Below, one piece after another: positions 1 through 9,500 of a stretch of DNA of 26,464 nucleotides (position 1 is the first letter of the stretch; the number at the start of each line of letters is the position of its first letter). Under the pieces are notes generated by a model, which saw only the letters and a list, made by a program, of their open reading frames with translations, was not told the origin of the DNA and ran no database searches. Position numbers and translations under genes: made by a program. The stretch spans positions 1 to 26,464 of the forward strand of contig JAEWNJ010000024.1 in the NCBI GenBank assembly GCA_023392795.1, read 5' to 3'. The DNA is from Candidatus Cloacimonadota bacterium (lineage in GTDB: Bacteria > Cloacimonadota > Cloacimonadia > Cloacimonadales > Cloacimonadaceae).

Positions 1-14
1 TCAGAAAGCTGGCA

Positions 15-1046
15 TTGACAAGGATGCTGATAATTCTCTTCATTACCGTTGTAATGATCCAAGCTTGCTCTATTCACCAGCAAGACAGGGATTTCAAAAA
101 CTATCTTTGCGAAGTAAATGTGGATGGCAGTGGCTTTCGGATACTTGCCTCCACCCAATACTCCATGGATGGATATATGACCCCTCCCAGCTATCGATAC
201 AAGCTGCAGTATTGTAGCAACGACGATGTTTTATTGTACACGAAAGATGGCGTGCAGATCTACGACCCGGCTTCAAGGAAGCTGGAACCCTACTTTGACC
301 TGGACTATCACCCAAACATCAATCTGCATCAGAATATGAGTATTGATTCTAGCTTTTTAAACTCCAGCATAAATTTGTACCGCATCAGTCACTCGGACAA
401 TGCCCTTTCAGTGTTCGTGGACTCGGTTGCTAACTACTGTGGCTTGCCCTATTCCAACCAGATATCTGTGCTCCAATCTGGGAATCTGTTTAAATGGACG
501 CTTTCCGATGATGAGTTTCACTCCATTGTCGATTTGCCAGCAAACTGTACAAATGCGTTTTACTTCTCAGCAATCGACAAGATAGTCTATTTGACGCCCC
601 GTGAATTCAGGCTATGCAACAGCCTGGGGGAATCTGACAGCTTGCTCTACCCTCTAAATTCCAGCAGTAACGACGTGCGGGCTTTTTATCCGATCAGCAC
701 GGATGGTAAGTTCATTACCACAAATCGCTTCGACGCCGGCGAACACATGATCCTGGTGGACGCGGCTACGGGAAGCAGCACAGATCTGGATCAAGTCGAT
801 TTTGCGATGAGCCCCGCAGAGTATCCCTTACCTTTCCAAATCAGCCTGAATGAAGATCACAACAAGCTCCTGTATTTCGATTCCACAGCCTTGTATCTCC
901 ACGACCTGAATGGTGGTGGCAAACAAATAGTACTGATCACTACTGAAGATAACTACAACCTGCGAAACATCCATAGCGCCAGCATCAATCGAGCTGGTAC
1001 GAAGATTGTTTTTCTTTGTGATCTGTATCGCCACAATGAGGACTAA
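15..1046 (+). CDS. Putative lipoprotein with beta-propeller-like (TolB/WD40-like) repeats
   Basis: The protein is about 343 residues and I do not recognise a specific family. The N-terminus reads MTRMLIILFITVVMIQACS: a basic residue, a hydrophobic stretch and a plausible lipobox ending at Cys18, so lipid anchoring in a cell-envelope membrane is likely. The body is beta-rich, with recurring segments such as LCEVNVDGSGFRIL, DDVLLYTKDGVQIYDP, NKLLYFDSTALYLHDL and NRAGTKIVFLCDL, which resemble blades of TolB-type propellers. The indicated start is a TTG with no good ribosome binding site. The frame is open to the left edge of the window, so the true start may lie outside it. An internal ATG at 24 would lose the positively charged signal-peptide n-region. 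The next gene begins 12 bases after the stop, so the two are probably co-transcribed. Function unknown. Confidence 0.7.
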   Translation: MTRMLIILFITVVMIQACSIHQQDRDFKNYLCEVNVDGSGFRILASTQYSMDGYMTPPSYRYKLQYCSNDDVLLYTKDGVQIYDPASRKLEPYFDLDYHPNINLHQNMSIDSSFLNSSINLYRISHSDNALSVFVDSVANYCGLPYSNQISVLQSGNLFKWTLSDDEFHSIVDLPANCTNAFYFSAIDKIVYLTPREFRLCNSLGESDSLLYPLNSSSNDVRAFYPISTDGKFITTNRFDAGEHMILVDAATGSSTDLDQVDFAMSPAEYPLPFQISLNEDHNKLLYFDSTALYLHDLNGGGKQIVLITTEDNYNLRNIHSASINRAGTKIVFLCDLYRHNED

Positions 1047-1058
1047 AGGAGTAAGGAT

Positions 1059-1841
1059 ATGAAAAACATCTTGGTATTCCTGTCGTTGATTATATTCTTG
1101 CCGCTGGGTGCTGGCACCTTCATCCCTGTCTCCAATTTTGAGGATACTCAGATTTATAAATTGCGGATTAATCTGCAGCAAAGCTCTCTCTTGAACCTGG
1201 GATGCTGCGTATATGAAGATAATCTCTGGTACGACCCGGGTATGACTGATGACATACCAGGTGTTTCCATCATCGGTTTAGGCTTGGGGCTGGGGAACAA
1301 AACCGAGTTTAATCTGCAGATGTACTATCGGTCTAAAGACGCAAATACTGCCATGTTTGGCATGGCTGGCGTTAAACAGCTATTGCTGAACAACGATAAG
1401 TGGACATTAGCTCTAAAGCCTTCAATCGGCTACACTATGAACGATTTCCGGCCTGGTTACACAGCCACCGAACCATTTTGGGGTAGAACGAATGGCAAGC
1501 AAGAATCCAAGGCCGTGTTTGCCCAAATTGCTCTTATCTGTAGCCATAGAAAAACCGGTCTGAACCTTGTGGTTGACGGCAACCTGGCACGCTTTGATTC
1601 ATATGCGCGTCATAATGTAAGTCCTATCTTTGATGCCCCTGTTTTCAAGCGCTTTGATTATGGCTCACATAACATCTTTTGTGGAGGGCTTAGTCTGAAC
1701 TATTCCCATGAAGCGGGTATACTTAGTATAACCCCCCAGATTGGTTTGAACGCATTTAATCTGGTGAATCATCCCGATGACTCATTTCGGATTAGCGCGA
1801 GCGGCGGGATAGAGTTTTCCCTCCACTGGCCATCCCGGTAA
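1059..1841 (+). CDS. Secreted beta-rich protein, probable outer-membrane beta-barrel
   Basis: The protein is 260 residues. A classical signal peptide is visible (MKNILVFLSLIIFLPLGAG, with cleavage probably just after). The mature part alternates polar and hydrophobic residues in strand-like segments, for example TEFNLQMYYRS, WTLALKPSIGYTM, TGLNLVVDGNLARF, CGGLSLNYSH and ASGGIEFSLHW. This pattern is typical of small outer-membrane barrels, although the C-terminal residue is not the usual aromatic. A strong Shine-Dalgarno sequence (AAAGGAG at 1046-1052) precedes the ATG. It follows the lipoprotein gene closely, so the two may form an envelope pair. No family was recognised, and the barrel assignment rests on sequence texture only. 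Confidence 0.7.
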   Translation: MKNILVFLSLIIFLPLGAGTFIPVSNFEDTQIYKLRINLQQSSLLNLGCCVYEDNLWYDPGMTDDIPGVSIIGLGLGLGNKTEFNLQMYYRSKDANTAMFGMAGVKQLLLNNDKWTLALKPSIGYTMNDFRPGYTATEPFWGRTNGKQESKAVFAQIALICSHRKTGLNLVVDGNLARFDSYARHNVSPIFDAPVFKRFDYGSHNIFCGGLSLNYSHEAGILSITPQIGLNAFNLVNHPDDSFRISASGGIEFSLHWPSR

Positions 1842-2020
1842 ATCAGGAGAAAAATAAACCAGACAGTCACTTGTGTCCGCTCCATCATCCTGCATAGTGT
1901 TATTGTGCAATCAGTTGGGTTTATGATTCACGCTTGGTAACAGCCAGGGAAAACTTGATTTCATGAAGAAGACTGCGCTGATTGCAGTGGAAGGATAACC
2001 ACCACACATTGGCTAGGTCG

Positions 2021-2797
2021 TCAGTTTGAGGAAGGTTCCAGATATTCGTCCTGATGCTGATAGCGCCAGCTAAGGAAGTATCTGTCCAGTATTGCGATAA
2101 GTCCAAACAGCGCCATTGAGAGGGCAATCACGCAGAGGATCACGGCAAACACCTGATCCGTCTGAAATGATTTGGTGGCGCGGGTCATGTAAATCCCCAG
2201 CCCTGCCGTTCCGCCCAGCCATTCCCCAATGATTGCACCCATCACGCTATAGGTGGCCGCCAGTTTGAGCCCGGTAAAGAATCCCGGTAGTGCTGCTGGC
2301 AGCTTCAGATAGCGAAAGGTCTTGAATCCAGATGCACCAAAAGCTTTCATTAGTCTTAGCTGGTCCACGCTCACCTGTTGAAATCCATCATACAAACCCA
2401 GTGCGATGGGGAAAAAACATACCAAGACCACTGTGAAGATCTTCGCGGATATGCCATAGCCAAACCAGATTATGATCAGCGGCGCGATCGAAATGATGGG
2501 CACGGTTTGTGATACCACGAGATAGGGATAAAGGATTTGCCGGACCAGTTTGGAGGTATCCATCAGCACAGCGGTGAGAGCTCCCGCCAGGACACTGATC
2601 AACAGGCCGCTGAGTGCTGAGATGAGAGTGGGTCCCAGATGGTGGAGTATCAGTGGATAGTGCCGGGGAAAAACCTTTAGCACGCTAAGCGGGGAAGGTA
2701 CTATCCAAAAGGCGATTACAGCCCGGGCACTCAAGTATTGCCACAGGGCGAGGATAATCATGCTGAAGAGCAGCGGAGCCAGCCAGGTTCTCTTCAT
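2021..2797 (-). CDS. ABC transporter permease, SsuC/TauC/ThiX type
   Basis: This 258-residue inner-membrane protein has about six hydrophobic segments. It carries the permease EAA-type cytoplasmic loop (KAFGASGFKTFRYLKLPAAL, ending LP) that docks to an ABC ATPase. The segments PIISIAPLIIIWFGYG and GEWLGGTAGLGIYM are characteristic of the nitrate/sulfonate/taurine/thiamine-precursor permease group. The substrate cannot be read from the sequence; riboflavin or pyrimidine precursors, sulfonates and similar small anions are the usual ones. The start used is the ATG at 2797-2795, which overlaps the murB stop as TGATG and suggests translational coupling. A TTG one codon upstream is the alternative. 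It is the last gene of the minus-strand operon. No ABC ATPase or substrate-binding protein lies in this window, so its partners must be encoded elsewhere. Confidence 0.85.
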   Translation of the reverse strand: MKRTWLAPLLFSMIILALWQYLSARAVIAFWIVPSPLSVLKVFPRHYPLILHHLGPTLISALSGLLISVLAGALTAVLMDTSKLVRQILYPYLVVSQTVPIISIAPLIIIWFGYGISAKIFTVVLVCFFPIALGLYDGFQQVSVDQLRLMKAFGASGFKTFRYLKLPAALPGFFTGLKLAATYSVMGAIIGEWLGGTAGLGIYMTRATKSFQTDQVFAVILCVIALSMALFGLIAILDRYFLSWRYQHQDEYLEPSSN

Positions 2798-3729
2798 CAA
2801 AGCTTTCCGATCATGCGGATCTCCGTTTCCAGATGCACACCAAAGCGTTGAAATACAGTGTCCTGTACGTTTCTGATAACCTGCATTACTTCTTTGGCAG
2901 TGGCCGCACCTACATTTACGATGAATCCGCAGTGTTTATCTGAGACCATGGCATCACCAATGCGAAATCCTCTGAGGCCACAATCGTCCACCAGTTTACC
3001 GGTAAAATGGCCTTCCGGTCGTTTGAACACAGACCCCGCGCTGGGTAGATCCATCGGCTGTTTGTCCCATCGCTGCCTGTCGAGATCCTGCATTCGTCCC
3101 AGAATGGACTGGGGATCATCTGCCACCAGCTTGAACACCGAGCTAATGGCGATCATTCCCTGCTTTTGCAAAGCGCTGGAGCGATAGCCAAAGTAGTGTT
3201 CCGCGGCTTTCAGATGTTTCACGGGATAATCGCCCTGCAATTCATCCACTTTGGGGATCAGACATTTGCTGCAATATAACACATCCTTGATCTCGCCTCC
3301 GTACGCTCCGGCATTCATAAACACGGCTCCACCCACGGATCCAGGGATCCCACAGGCAAACTCCAATCCCGCCAGGCCCTCTTTCTGGGCGTATTCACAC
3401 AACTCACGCAGCGAAACACCGGCAAATGCGGATACATAGTTTTCATCGCGGGTGATCGTGGTAAATCTATCCATCGAGATCACTACGGCGGGGATGCCTT
3501 CATCGCTCACCAAAAGATTGCTGCCTTTGCCAAGCATCATATACGGCACTTCGTGCTCAAGGCAAAATCTCAGTAGCCTGGCCAGGTCTCTGATCGATGA
3601 AGGGCTGGCAAAAGCTTCCGCCGGTCCGCCGATCTTGAAACTCGTGTGCTCCGACATCAGCTCGTCGAAGATCAGTTCACCCCTATCGATCAGCTCACCA
3701 AAAGCTTTACTCAAGATGTTCTTTATCAC
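2797..3729 (-). CDS. murB: UDP-N-acetylenolpyruvoylglucosamine reductase
   Basis: MurB is a cytoplasmic FAD enzyme that uses NADPH to reduce UDP-GlcNAc-enolpyruvate to UDP-MurNAc, an early step of peptidoglycan synthesis. The 310-residue protein has the FAD-binding segments TSFKIGGPAEAF and LGKGSNLLVSDEG, the glycine-rich loop GLEFACGIPGSVGGAVFMNAG, a YRSS segment, the catalytic-serine motif PSAGSVFKRP and the C-terminal catalytic glutamate in LETEIRMIG. Length and motif order are normal for the compact type II enzymes. The start is a GTG whose GTGA overlaps the stop codon of the upstream helicase gene by 4 bases. The downstream permease overlaps its own stop. Other mur genes are absent here, so murB sits in an atypical context. 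Confidence 0.95.
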   Translation of the reverse strand: MIKNILSKAFGELIDRGELIFDELMSEHTSFKIGGPAEAFASPSSIRDLARLLRFCLEHEVPYMMLGKGSNLLVSDEGIPAVVISMDRFTTITRDENYVSAFAGVSLRELCEYAQKEGLAGLEFACGIPGSVGGAVFMNAGAYGGEIKDVLYCSKCLIPKVDELQGDYPVKHLKAAEHYFGYRSSALQKQGMIAISSVFKLVADDPQSILGRMQDLDRQRWDKQPMDLPSAGSVFKRPEGHFTGKLVDDCGLRGFRIGDAMVSDKHCGFIVNVGAATAKEVMQVIRNVQDTVFQRFGVHLETEIRMIGKL

Positions 3730-6536
3730 TTGAAAAACCTCGTAATCTCGTCCAGCATTTGCACTTCACTCTTCAGGTCAATGTGTTTACCAGGCAATAT
3801 CTCCTTGAAGAAGCTGCCATAGTATTTCTTCGATACGCGGCTGTCCAGGATCAGGACCAATCCCCGATCGCTCGTGGATCGGATCAATCTACCAAAGCCT
3901 TGCCGGATTCTTAGCAGAGCATTGGGCAACATATAATGCATGAATGAATCCTTGTTGTCTCGCTCCAATTTGTCAATGTATGCCTCTACCAAGGGCTCAG
4001 AAGGCACCTGGAAAGGTATCTTGTAGATGATCAGGAGAGATAGCGATTCACCCTGTACGTCCACCCCTTCCCAAAAAGATGATGTGCCCAGCAATACCGC
4101 GTTCTTTGCCCGCTTAAACTCTTCCAGAATGCTGCTGCGGCTGCCTCCCTTGCCCTGTGCAAAAAGGGAACGAGAACTGTGATACAGATCATCCGCCACA
4201 AAGTCAAACGCGGCATCCAAATCCCGGTAAGAGGTGAAAAGAGTCATGGTGCCCACATCCACTGTTTGGAATATCTGTTTGAGGCAGTTCAGGGCCTGAT
4301 TTGGGAAGAATTTGTCCTTGGGTTCCGGCAGAAATCCCCCGATCAACAGCTTGGACTGAATATCATAATCAAAGGGAGAATCCACGATCGTTTGCACTAC
4401 ATTCTTCTCAGTCAGCATGCCCAGTCCAGACTGATTCATGAAATACTTGAAAGATCCTCTGATGGCCAGAGTGGCTGAGGTGAAAACGATGGATGGCACG
4501 TCTTCATACAACGTTTTACACAGGTAGCTATTCACTTCCACGGGAGCATAATTTAATACAGCCGCGGGGACGTTGCGATCCGGCTTGGGGTTATTCTCGA
4601 TCCACAGCGCGAAGTTCTCCAGATCGGGATTGAGAATGGTGAGGATCACCCCTTCCATTTCACGCAAACGCATCCCAAAAGCGTCCAGATTTTCCATGTG
4701 CTGTTCATAGGCCGGAACCTGCTTGCTTTCCATGGAGCTGAGTATATTGTGCAAAGCCTGAGTGGCATTTATGATATCTTTGAAACAGCGGCCGAAGGTA
4801 TCCAGGAGATGAAAGATATCCCCCCCCTCATCCACAGTCTTGATCCGCAGCTTGTTATAGCTATTAGCCGCGCTGCATTTGGCGGAGGCCATATTAAAGA
4901 GATCCATCAAAGGGGCTTTTGCCGTATCGATCACCTTTGCCAGGTGCTCTGCCTGACTGCCAAGCTGATTCTTCTTTTCTTCGGTAAGCACAGACTTTTC
5001 CAAAGCTTTGGCAAGCTGACTCAGGTATCCGCTGCGTGATTTCTTTGAGGATGAGGATAGCTGATTGAACAGCACAATCGCATCGGTGTACGAAAGAGAG
5101 GAACCCAAATGCTTGGAAGCAGAAGCCATCAGATTGTGCGCTTCGTCCACCACCAGATATTTGTATTCACCCAGAGTGGTATTTTCCATGCGTAGGTCGG
5201 ACAGCAACAAAGCATGATTTGCCACCACCACCGAGGCATCCTCGATCTCCTTGCGTAGGTTCATGACATGGCATTTCTTGTAATGCATGCACTTGCGATT
5301 GCCACAGAGATAGCGGTCTGAGCATACTTTATGCCAGGTGATGCTATAACGGCTGCGATCGAAGGATGAGTTTTCCGATACATCCCCGGTTAGCGTGTGC
5401 ATTTTCCAGATGTAGAGATGAAGCAAAGACTGGGCGTCCCAGGCACTTAGCTCTCTTTGCGTAACCATCTCTTCCCAGCGCCGCTCGCATATATAGTTTT
5501 CCCGCCCTTTGACCAGTACTGCCTTGAAGGGTACCGGCAGGATCTTCTTGAGCTGGGGCAGATCCTTGAAGAACAGCTGTTCCTGAAGATTCTTGGTGTT
5601 TGTGGATACCACTACCTTGGATTTGTTACGATGGGCAAACTCCAAGGATGGCACCAGATAGGCAAAGGATTTCCCCACGCCCGTTCCGGCTTCCACCACC
5701 AGATGTTCACTCTTTTTGAAAGCTCCTTCCACTGCGGTTGCCATCTGCACCTGTCCGTTACGAAACTCAAAATTGGGAAAGCAGTGGGCAAAGAGTCCGT
5801 CTTCTCCAAACACCGAATCGATGGCTGGATTTTGGGTGGCGGGGATGCTGTTATCGATCAAGTTGAAATAGGGACTCGTCACTTTCGTTGTAGGAGGAGC
5901 GGATATTGCAGTTGCCTTTTGATGCTCCAGCACCAGTTCCAAAAAACCACAGCTCTCCAATTGCGCCATCCGGGCCAGAGATATAATCCGGGAATTGGTA
6001 ACCATAGTATAGTTTTCGGTGATGTGGTCTGCCATCTTTAGCAGTAAATATCCGGTAGCCGTGGCATCAGCATCAGCACGATGTGCGTTTTCCAGAGAGA
6101 TGCCGCAATAGCGAACCATCGTCCCCAGTTTGTGATCGGTGGTAAAAGGATAGTAGATCCGGGAAACATCAGCGGTATCCCACCGCTCGTTTAGCAAAGG
6201 GAAATCACCGGTCATCACCAGGTTGTGATTGATGAATCCCAAGTCAAAGGCTATGTTATGCCCCACCAACGGGCTTTTACCCACGAATTGCTTTAGTTTA
6301 CTCAGTACATCCTTCAAATCTGGTGCAGAAGTAAGCTGTTCCATTGAAATATGGGTAAGGAATTGAATGAACTTCGGGACTCTGCCCTTGGGACGCACGA
6401 AACTATCAAACACTTCAGTTACGATCCCACCCTTGAACCTGATGGCAGCTATTTCAATGATCTCGTCTTTTTGTTCGGATAGCCCCGTAGTTTCAATATC
6501 CAGGGCCACAAAGTCAAGCAATTCAGAAAGCTTCAT
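3726..6536 (-). CDS. dinG: DnaQ-family 3'-5' exonuclease fused to DinG-like helicase
   Basis: This 936-residue fusion protein probably works in DNA repair or resolution of R-loops and replication conflicts. Residues 1 to about 170 form a DEDDh exonuclease: D13 and E15 in ALDIETTGL, Exo II in VGHNIAFDLGF and Exo III in HRADADATATG. The rest is an XPD/DinG superfamily 2 helicase with Walker A GTGVGKS (284-290), the DEAH box VVDEAHNL (464-467), and C-terminal motifs GTSSFWEGVDVQGESLS and IRQGFGRLIRS. Cysteines 350, 411, 416 and 422 are spaced like the Fe-S ligands of E. coli DinG. The ATG at 6536 was chosen because its ATGA overlaps the upstream stop codon. A longer frame exists upstream but lies inside the preceding gene. 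It is coupled to murB downstream by a GTGA overlap. Confidence 0.92.
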   Translation of the reverse strand: MKLSELLDFVALDIETTGLSEQKDEIIEIAAIRFKGGIVTEVFDSFVRPKGRVPKFIQFLTHISMEQLTSAPDLKDVLSKLKQFVGKSPLVGHNIAFDLGFINHNLVMTGDFPLLNERWDTADVSRIYYPFTTDHKLGTMVRYCGISLENAHRADADATATGYLLLKMADHITENYTMVTNSRIISLARMAQLESCGFLELVLEHQKATAISAPPTTKVTSPYFNLIDNSIPATQNPAIDSVFGEDGLFAHCFPNFEFRNGQVQMATAVEGAFKKSEHLVVEAGTGVGKSFAYLVPSLEFAHRNKSKVVVSTNTKNLQEQLFFKDLPQLKKILPVPFKAVLVKGRENYICERRWEEMVTQRELSAWDAQSLLHLYIWKMHTLTGDVSENSSFDRSRYSITWHKVCSDRYLCGNRKCMHYKKCHVMNLRKEIEDASVVVANHALLLSDLRMENTTLGEYKYLVVDEAHNLMASASKHLGSSLSYTDAIVLFNQLSSSSKKSRSGYLSQLAKALEKSVLTEEKKNQLGSQAEHLAKVIDTAKAPLMDLFNMASAKCSAANSYNKLRIKTVDEGGDIFHLLDTFGRCFKDIINATQALHNILSSMESKQVPAYEQHMENLDAFGMRLREMEGVILTILNPDLENFALWIENNPKPDRNVPAAVLNYAPVEVNSYLCKTLYEDVPSIVFTSATLAIRGSFKYFMNQSGLGMLTEKNVVQTIVDSPFDYDIQSKLLIGGFLPEPKDKFFPNQALNCLKQIFQTVDVGTMTLFTSYRDLDAAFDFVADDLYHSSRSLFAQGKGGSRSSILEEFKRAKNAVLLGTSSFWEGVDVQGESLSLLIIYKIPFQVPSEPLVEAYIDKLERDNKDSFMHYMLPNALLRIRQGFGRLIRSTSDRGLVLILDSRVSKKYYGSFFKEILPGKHIDLKSEVQMLDEITRFFK

Positions 6537-9500
6537 TCCTCGTCCCGATACAGATTGTAGCGTTGCAGTTTCTTGATCAATCCCTGACGCGACAGCCCCA
6601 ATTCCCTGGCAGCCTGAGTTTGATTCCAAGCGTAGCGCTCCATGCATCCGGTAATCATCTTGCGCTCCAGTTCTTCGACAGCCTCTTTCAGTGATTTCTT
6701 GGTACTAAGCAAATCAATGGTGCGGCTGTGTTCGATGTGGCGATGTACTTCCTCGGAGAAATCAGCCGGAGAGATAAAAGTATTGTCTTCCACCAGGGTC
6801 ACAGCGCGCTCAATCTCATTTTCCAGCTGGCGTACATTCCCAGGGAACTCATAGTTTTCCAGTGTCTTCATCGCCTCAGAGCTAAAGCCGAGTACGTCTT
6901 TGCCCATGCGTTTATTGTATTTATCCAGGAAATGGATGGCAAGTAGCGGAACGTCCCCAGGCCTGTTCCTAAGCGGAGGAACCTGAATGCGGATCACGTT
7001 TAGCCGATAGTAGAGATCCAGACGGAAATCCCCCTTATTCACCTTGTCCAGAAGCGGGACATTGGTAGCACAAACCACGCGTACATTCACTTTTTCCGTC
7101 TTGGTGGAGCCTACCCGTTTCACCTCGCCTTCCTGCAGGAAACGCAGTAGCTTGGCTTGTGTGGATTGGCTGATATCCGAGATCTCATCCAGGAAAAAGG
7201 TACCGCCGTCAGCTATCTCAAAGAGTCCCTTTTTGTCGTAGGCGGCTCCGGTGAAACTGCCCTTTACGTGTCCGAAAAGCTCGCTTTCCAACAGTGTTTC
7301 TGGCAAAGCACCGCAATACTGGGCCACAAAAGCCTTGTTAGCGCGGTTGCTGCTATAATGCAGGGCACGAGCGATCAATTCCTTACCAGTACCGCTATCC
7401 CCTTCCAAAAGCACCGTAGTGGGCGTATCCTTCACTTTTTCGATGATCTCAAATATCTTCAACATCTCCGGGCTTTTACCGATGATATTGGCATACAGAT
7501 TGCCCTCGTGCAGTTGCTCGCGAATGGTGGCATGGGTCTTTTCCAGATTAGCACTGCGGATATTCTCGATGATCACGATGATCTGATTGGACAAAGCGGA
7601 GAGCAGATTGATAATGCGCTCGCTGAAGTAGTGCGAACCGCTCTTGCAAAAGAGCACCACCACTCCCAGAGCATTCTTCCGGATAGATAGGGGAAGCAGC
7701 AGGATGTTATTGTACTGAGGCGCAAAATGCGGCTGCTTGTAATTTTCCAGAGCGTTATCTTTGTGCACTTTGGCGCAGAGATTCATGATCGTGTCGTAAT
7801 CCGCGTCCTCTATGGAGAAGTTTTTGAAGAGCTTGTATTCCCAGGCGTCGGGTAAAGGCCCGTTGTTATGCAGACAGAGGATGCCGCCATCGGCTTCGGA
7901 GATTTCGATCAGGCTGCCCAGGGATTGCTCCATGATCAGATCCAGGTCGGTGATAGTATTCAGTTTCTGCGTGATCTCATAGAATTGATTGAGCAGGTTT
8001 TCTTCAAACTTCACTTCCTGCATTTGCGAAGAAAACTCGCGGGATATGCGCTGCATCAGTATGTCATTTTGTTCCAGCAGTTTGATGGATCCGTATTGTT
8101 GGATTATCTTTTTGTTGTTCTTTAGTATCTGCAGCGCTTGTTCCCATTCCTTCATTTCCAGCAACACGCCAGCCAATTCGTAATTCGCCAGTGAAAGCTC
8201 GTAATGATTTCCCGATGCCACAAAAAGCTTGATCGCCTCGTCCAGATAGTTCTTGGCACTGTCCAGATTCTTGCGTTCCAGGAGCGCGCGCAGATAGTAT
8301 GTCCAGCCGATGCCGAAATCATTCTGCTGTTCCGTGGCCATCTTATGCGCTTCATTGATGAAATAGTCGGCACTTTCGGCATTGCGGGTAAGGATGAAGT
8401 AATAAGCTTGATTCTGGCAGCCTTCAATGATCTTGTCGCGGGCACCCAGGGCCTTGAAGAAATCGAAACTCTCCATCAGATAGCGATAGGCTTCCTTAAA
8501 CTTATGCAGCTTGGTAAGCACCGAGCCCAGATTACCGTGAAGTTCGGCCTTGATGTAATCATCGCTCACTGTGGGCAGTAGTTCCAAGCCTTTAAAGTAT
8601 AGATCATAAGCCAGATTCAGCTCTCCGCTCTTTTCATACACCTCGCCCAGATTGTTGTAAGACCGCAGCAGCCCTTCACCAAAGGCGTTTTCCTCAGAGC
8701 GTTTGATGGCTTGCTCATAGTACGCGATGGAGCCTTTCCAATCGCCTTTCTTGAAGGCCAGTGCTCCCAGATTGTTCAGTGACGCGATGGTATTGCGGAA
8801 AAAGCTGAATTCTATGGCTGTTTCCAGGGATTTCTTCAGAGCGTCTTCAGCACGGGCGTATTCGCCGTGATCCATCATGGTAACGCCTATGTTATTGTAG
8901 ATATTGGTGATATTGTATGGTTCTGAGAGCAGTTTCTGGATTTTCAGAGCTTCTTCCAGGTAATACAACGAACGTGAGGGATCGCCTTTATCGTCCATCA
9001 GCCCACCCAGATTATTGAAGCACACCGAGATGCCATTTAGATTGTAATAATCCTTTTCCAGTCCAAGGCTTTTCAGGAAGTAAGTTTCACTGCTATCCCA
9101 AGCCCCTTGAAACATATATAACACACCAAGATTGTTATAGATCGCGGCCAGTCCGGTGTGATCATTGGCCAGGCCATACATCGTTTCCGATTCCTTGAAG
9201 GCTTCTTCCGCCTGATCCCATTCATTGATATAGTAATGGATTTTACCGCGGATCTTTTTGGCTTCGGCTTGCACCAGATAGCGTTGATGTTGATCCTCCA
9301 CCGCGCTCATGCTTTGCAAGGTCATATCCAGGGTATCAAAAGCTTCGTTAAAATTCTCGCTCTCCGCCAGGATGTCCGCCTTCAAGAGCAGGATTCGCGC
9401 CTTCCAATAGGCATCGATGGTTGCCGGTGAGTACTTCTTGATGATTTCCAGGGCAAAGCTACTGGAATTGACTGCGTAAAGATTGCTGGAGAGCTGAAAC

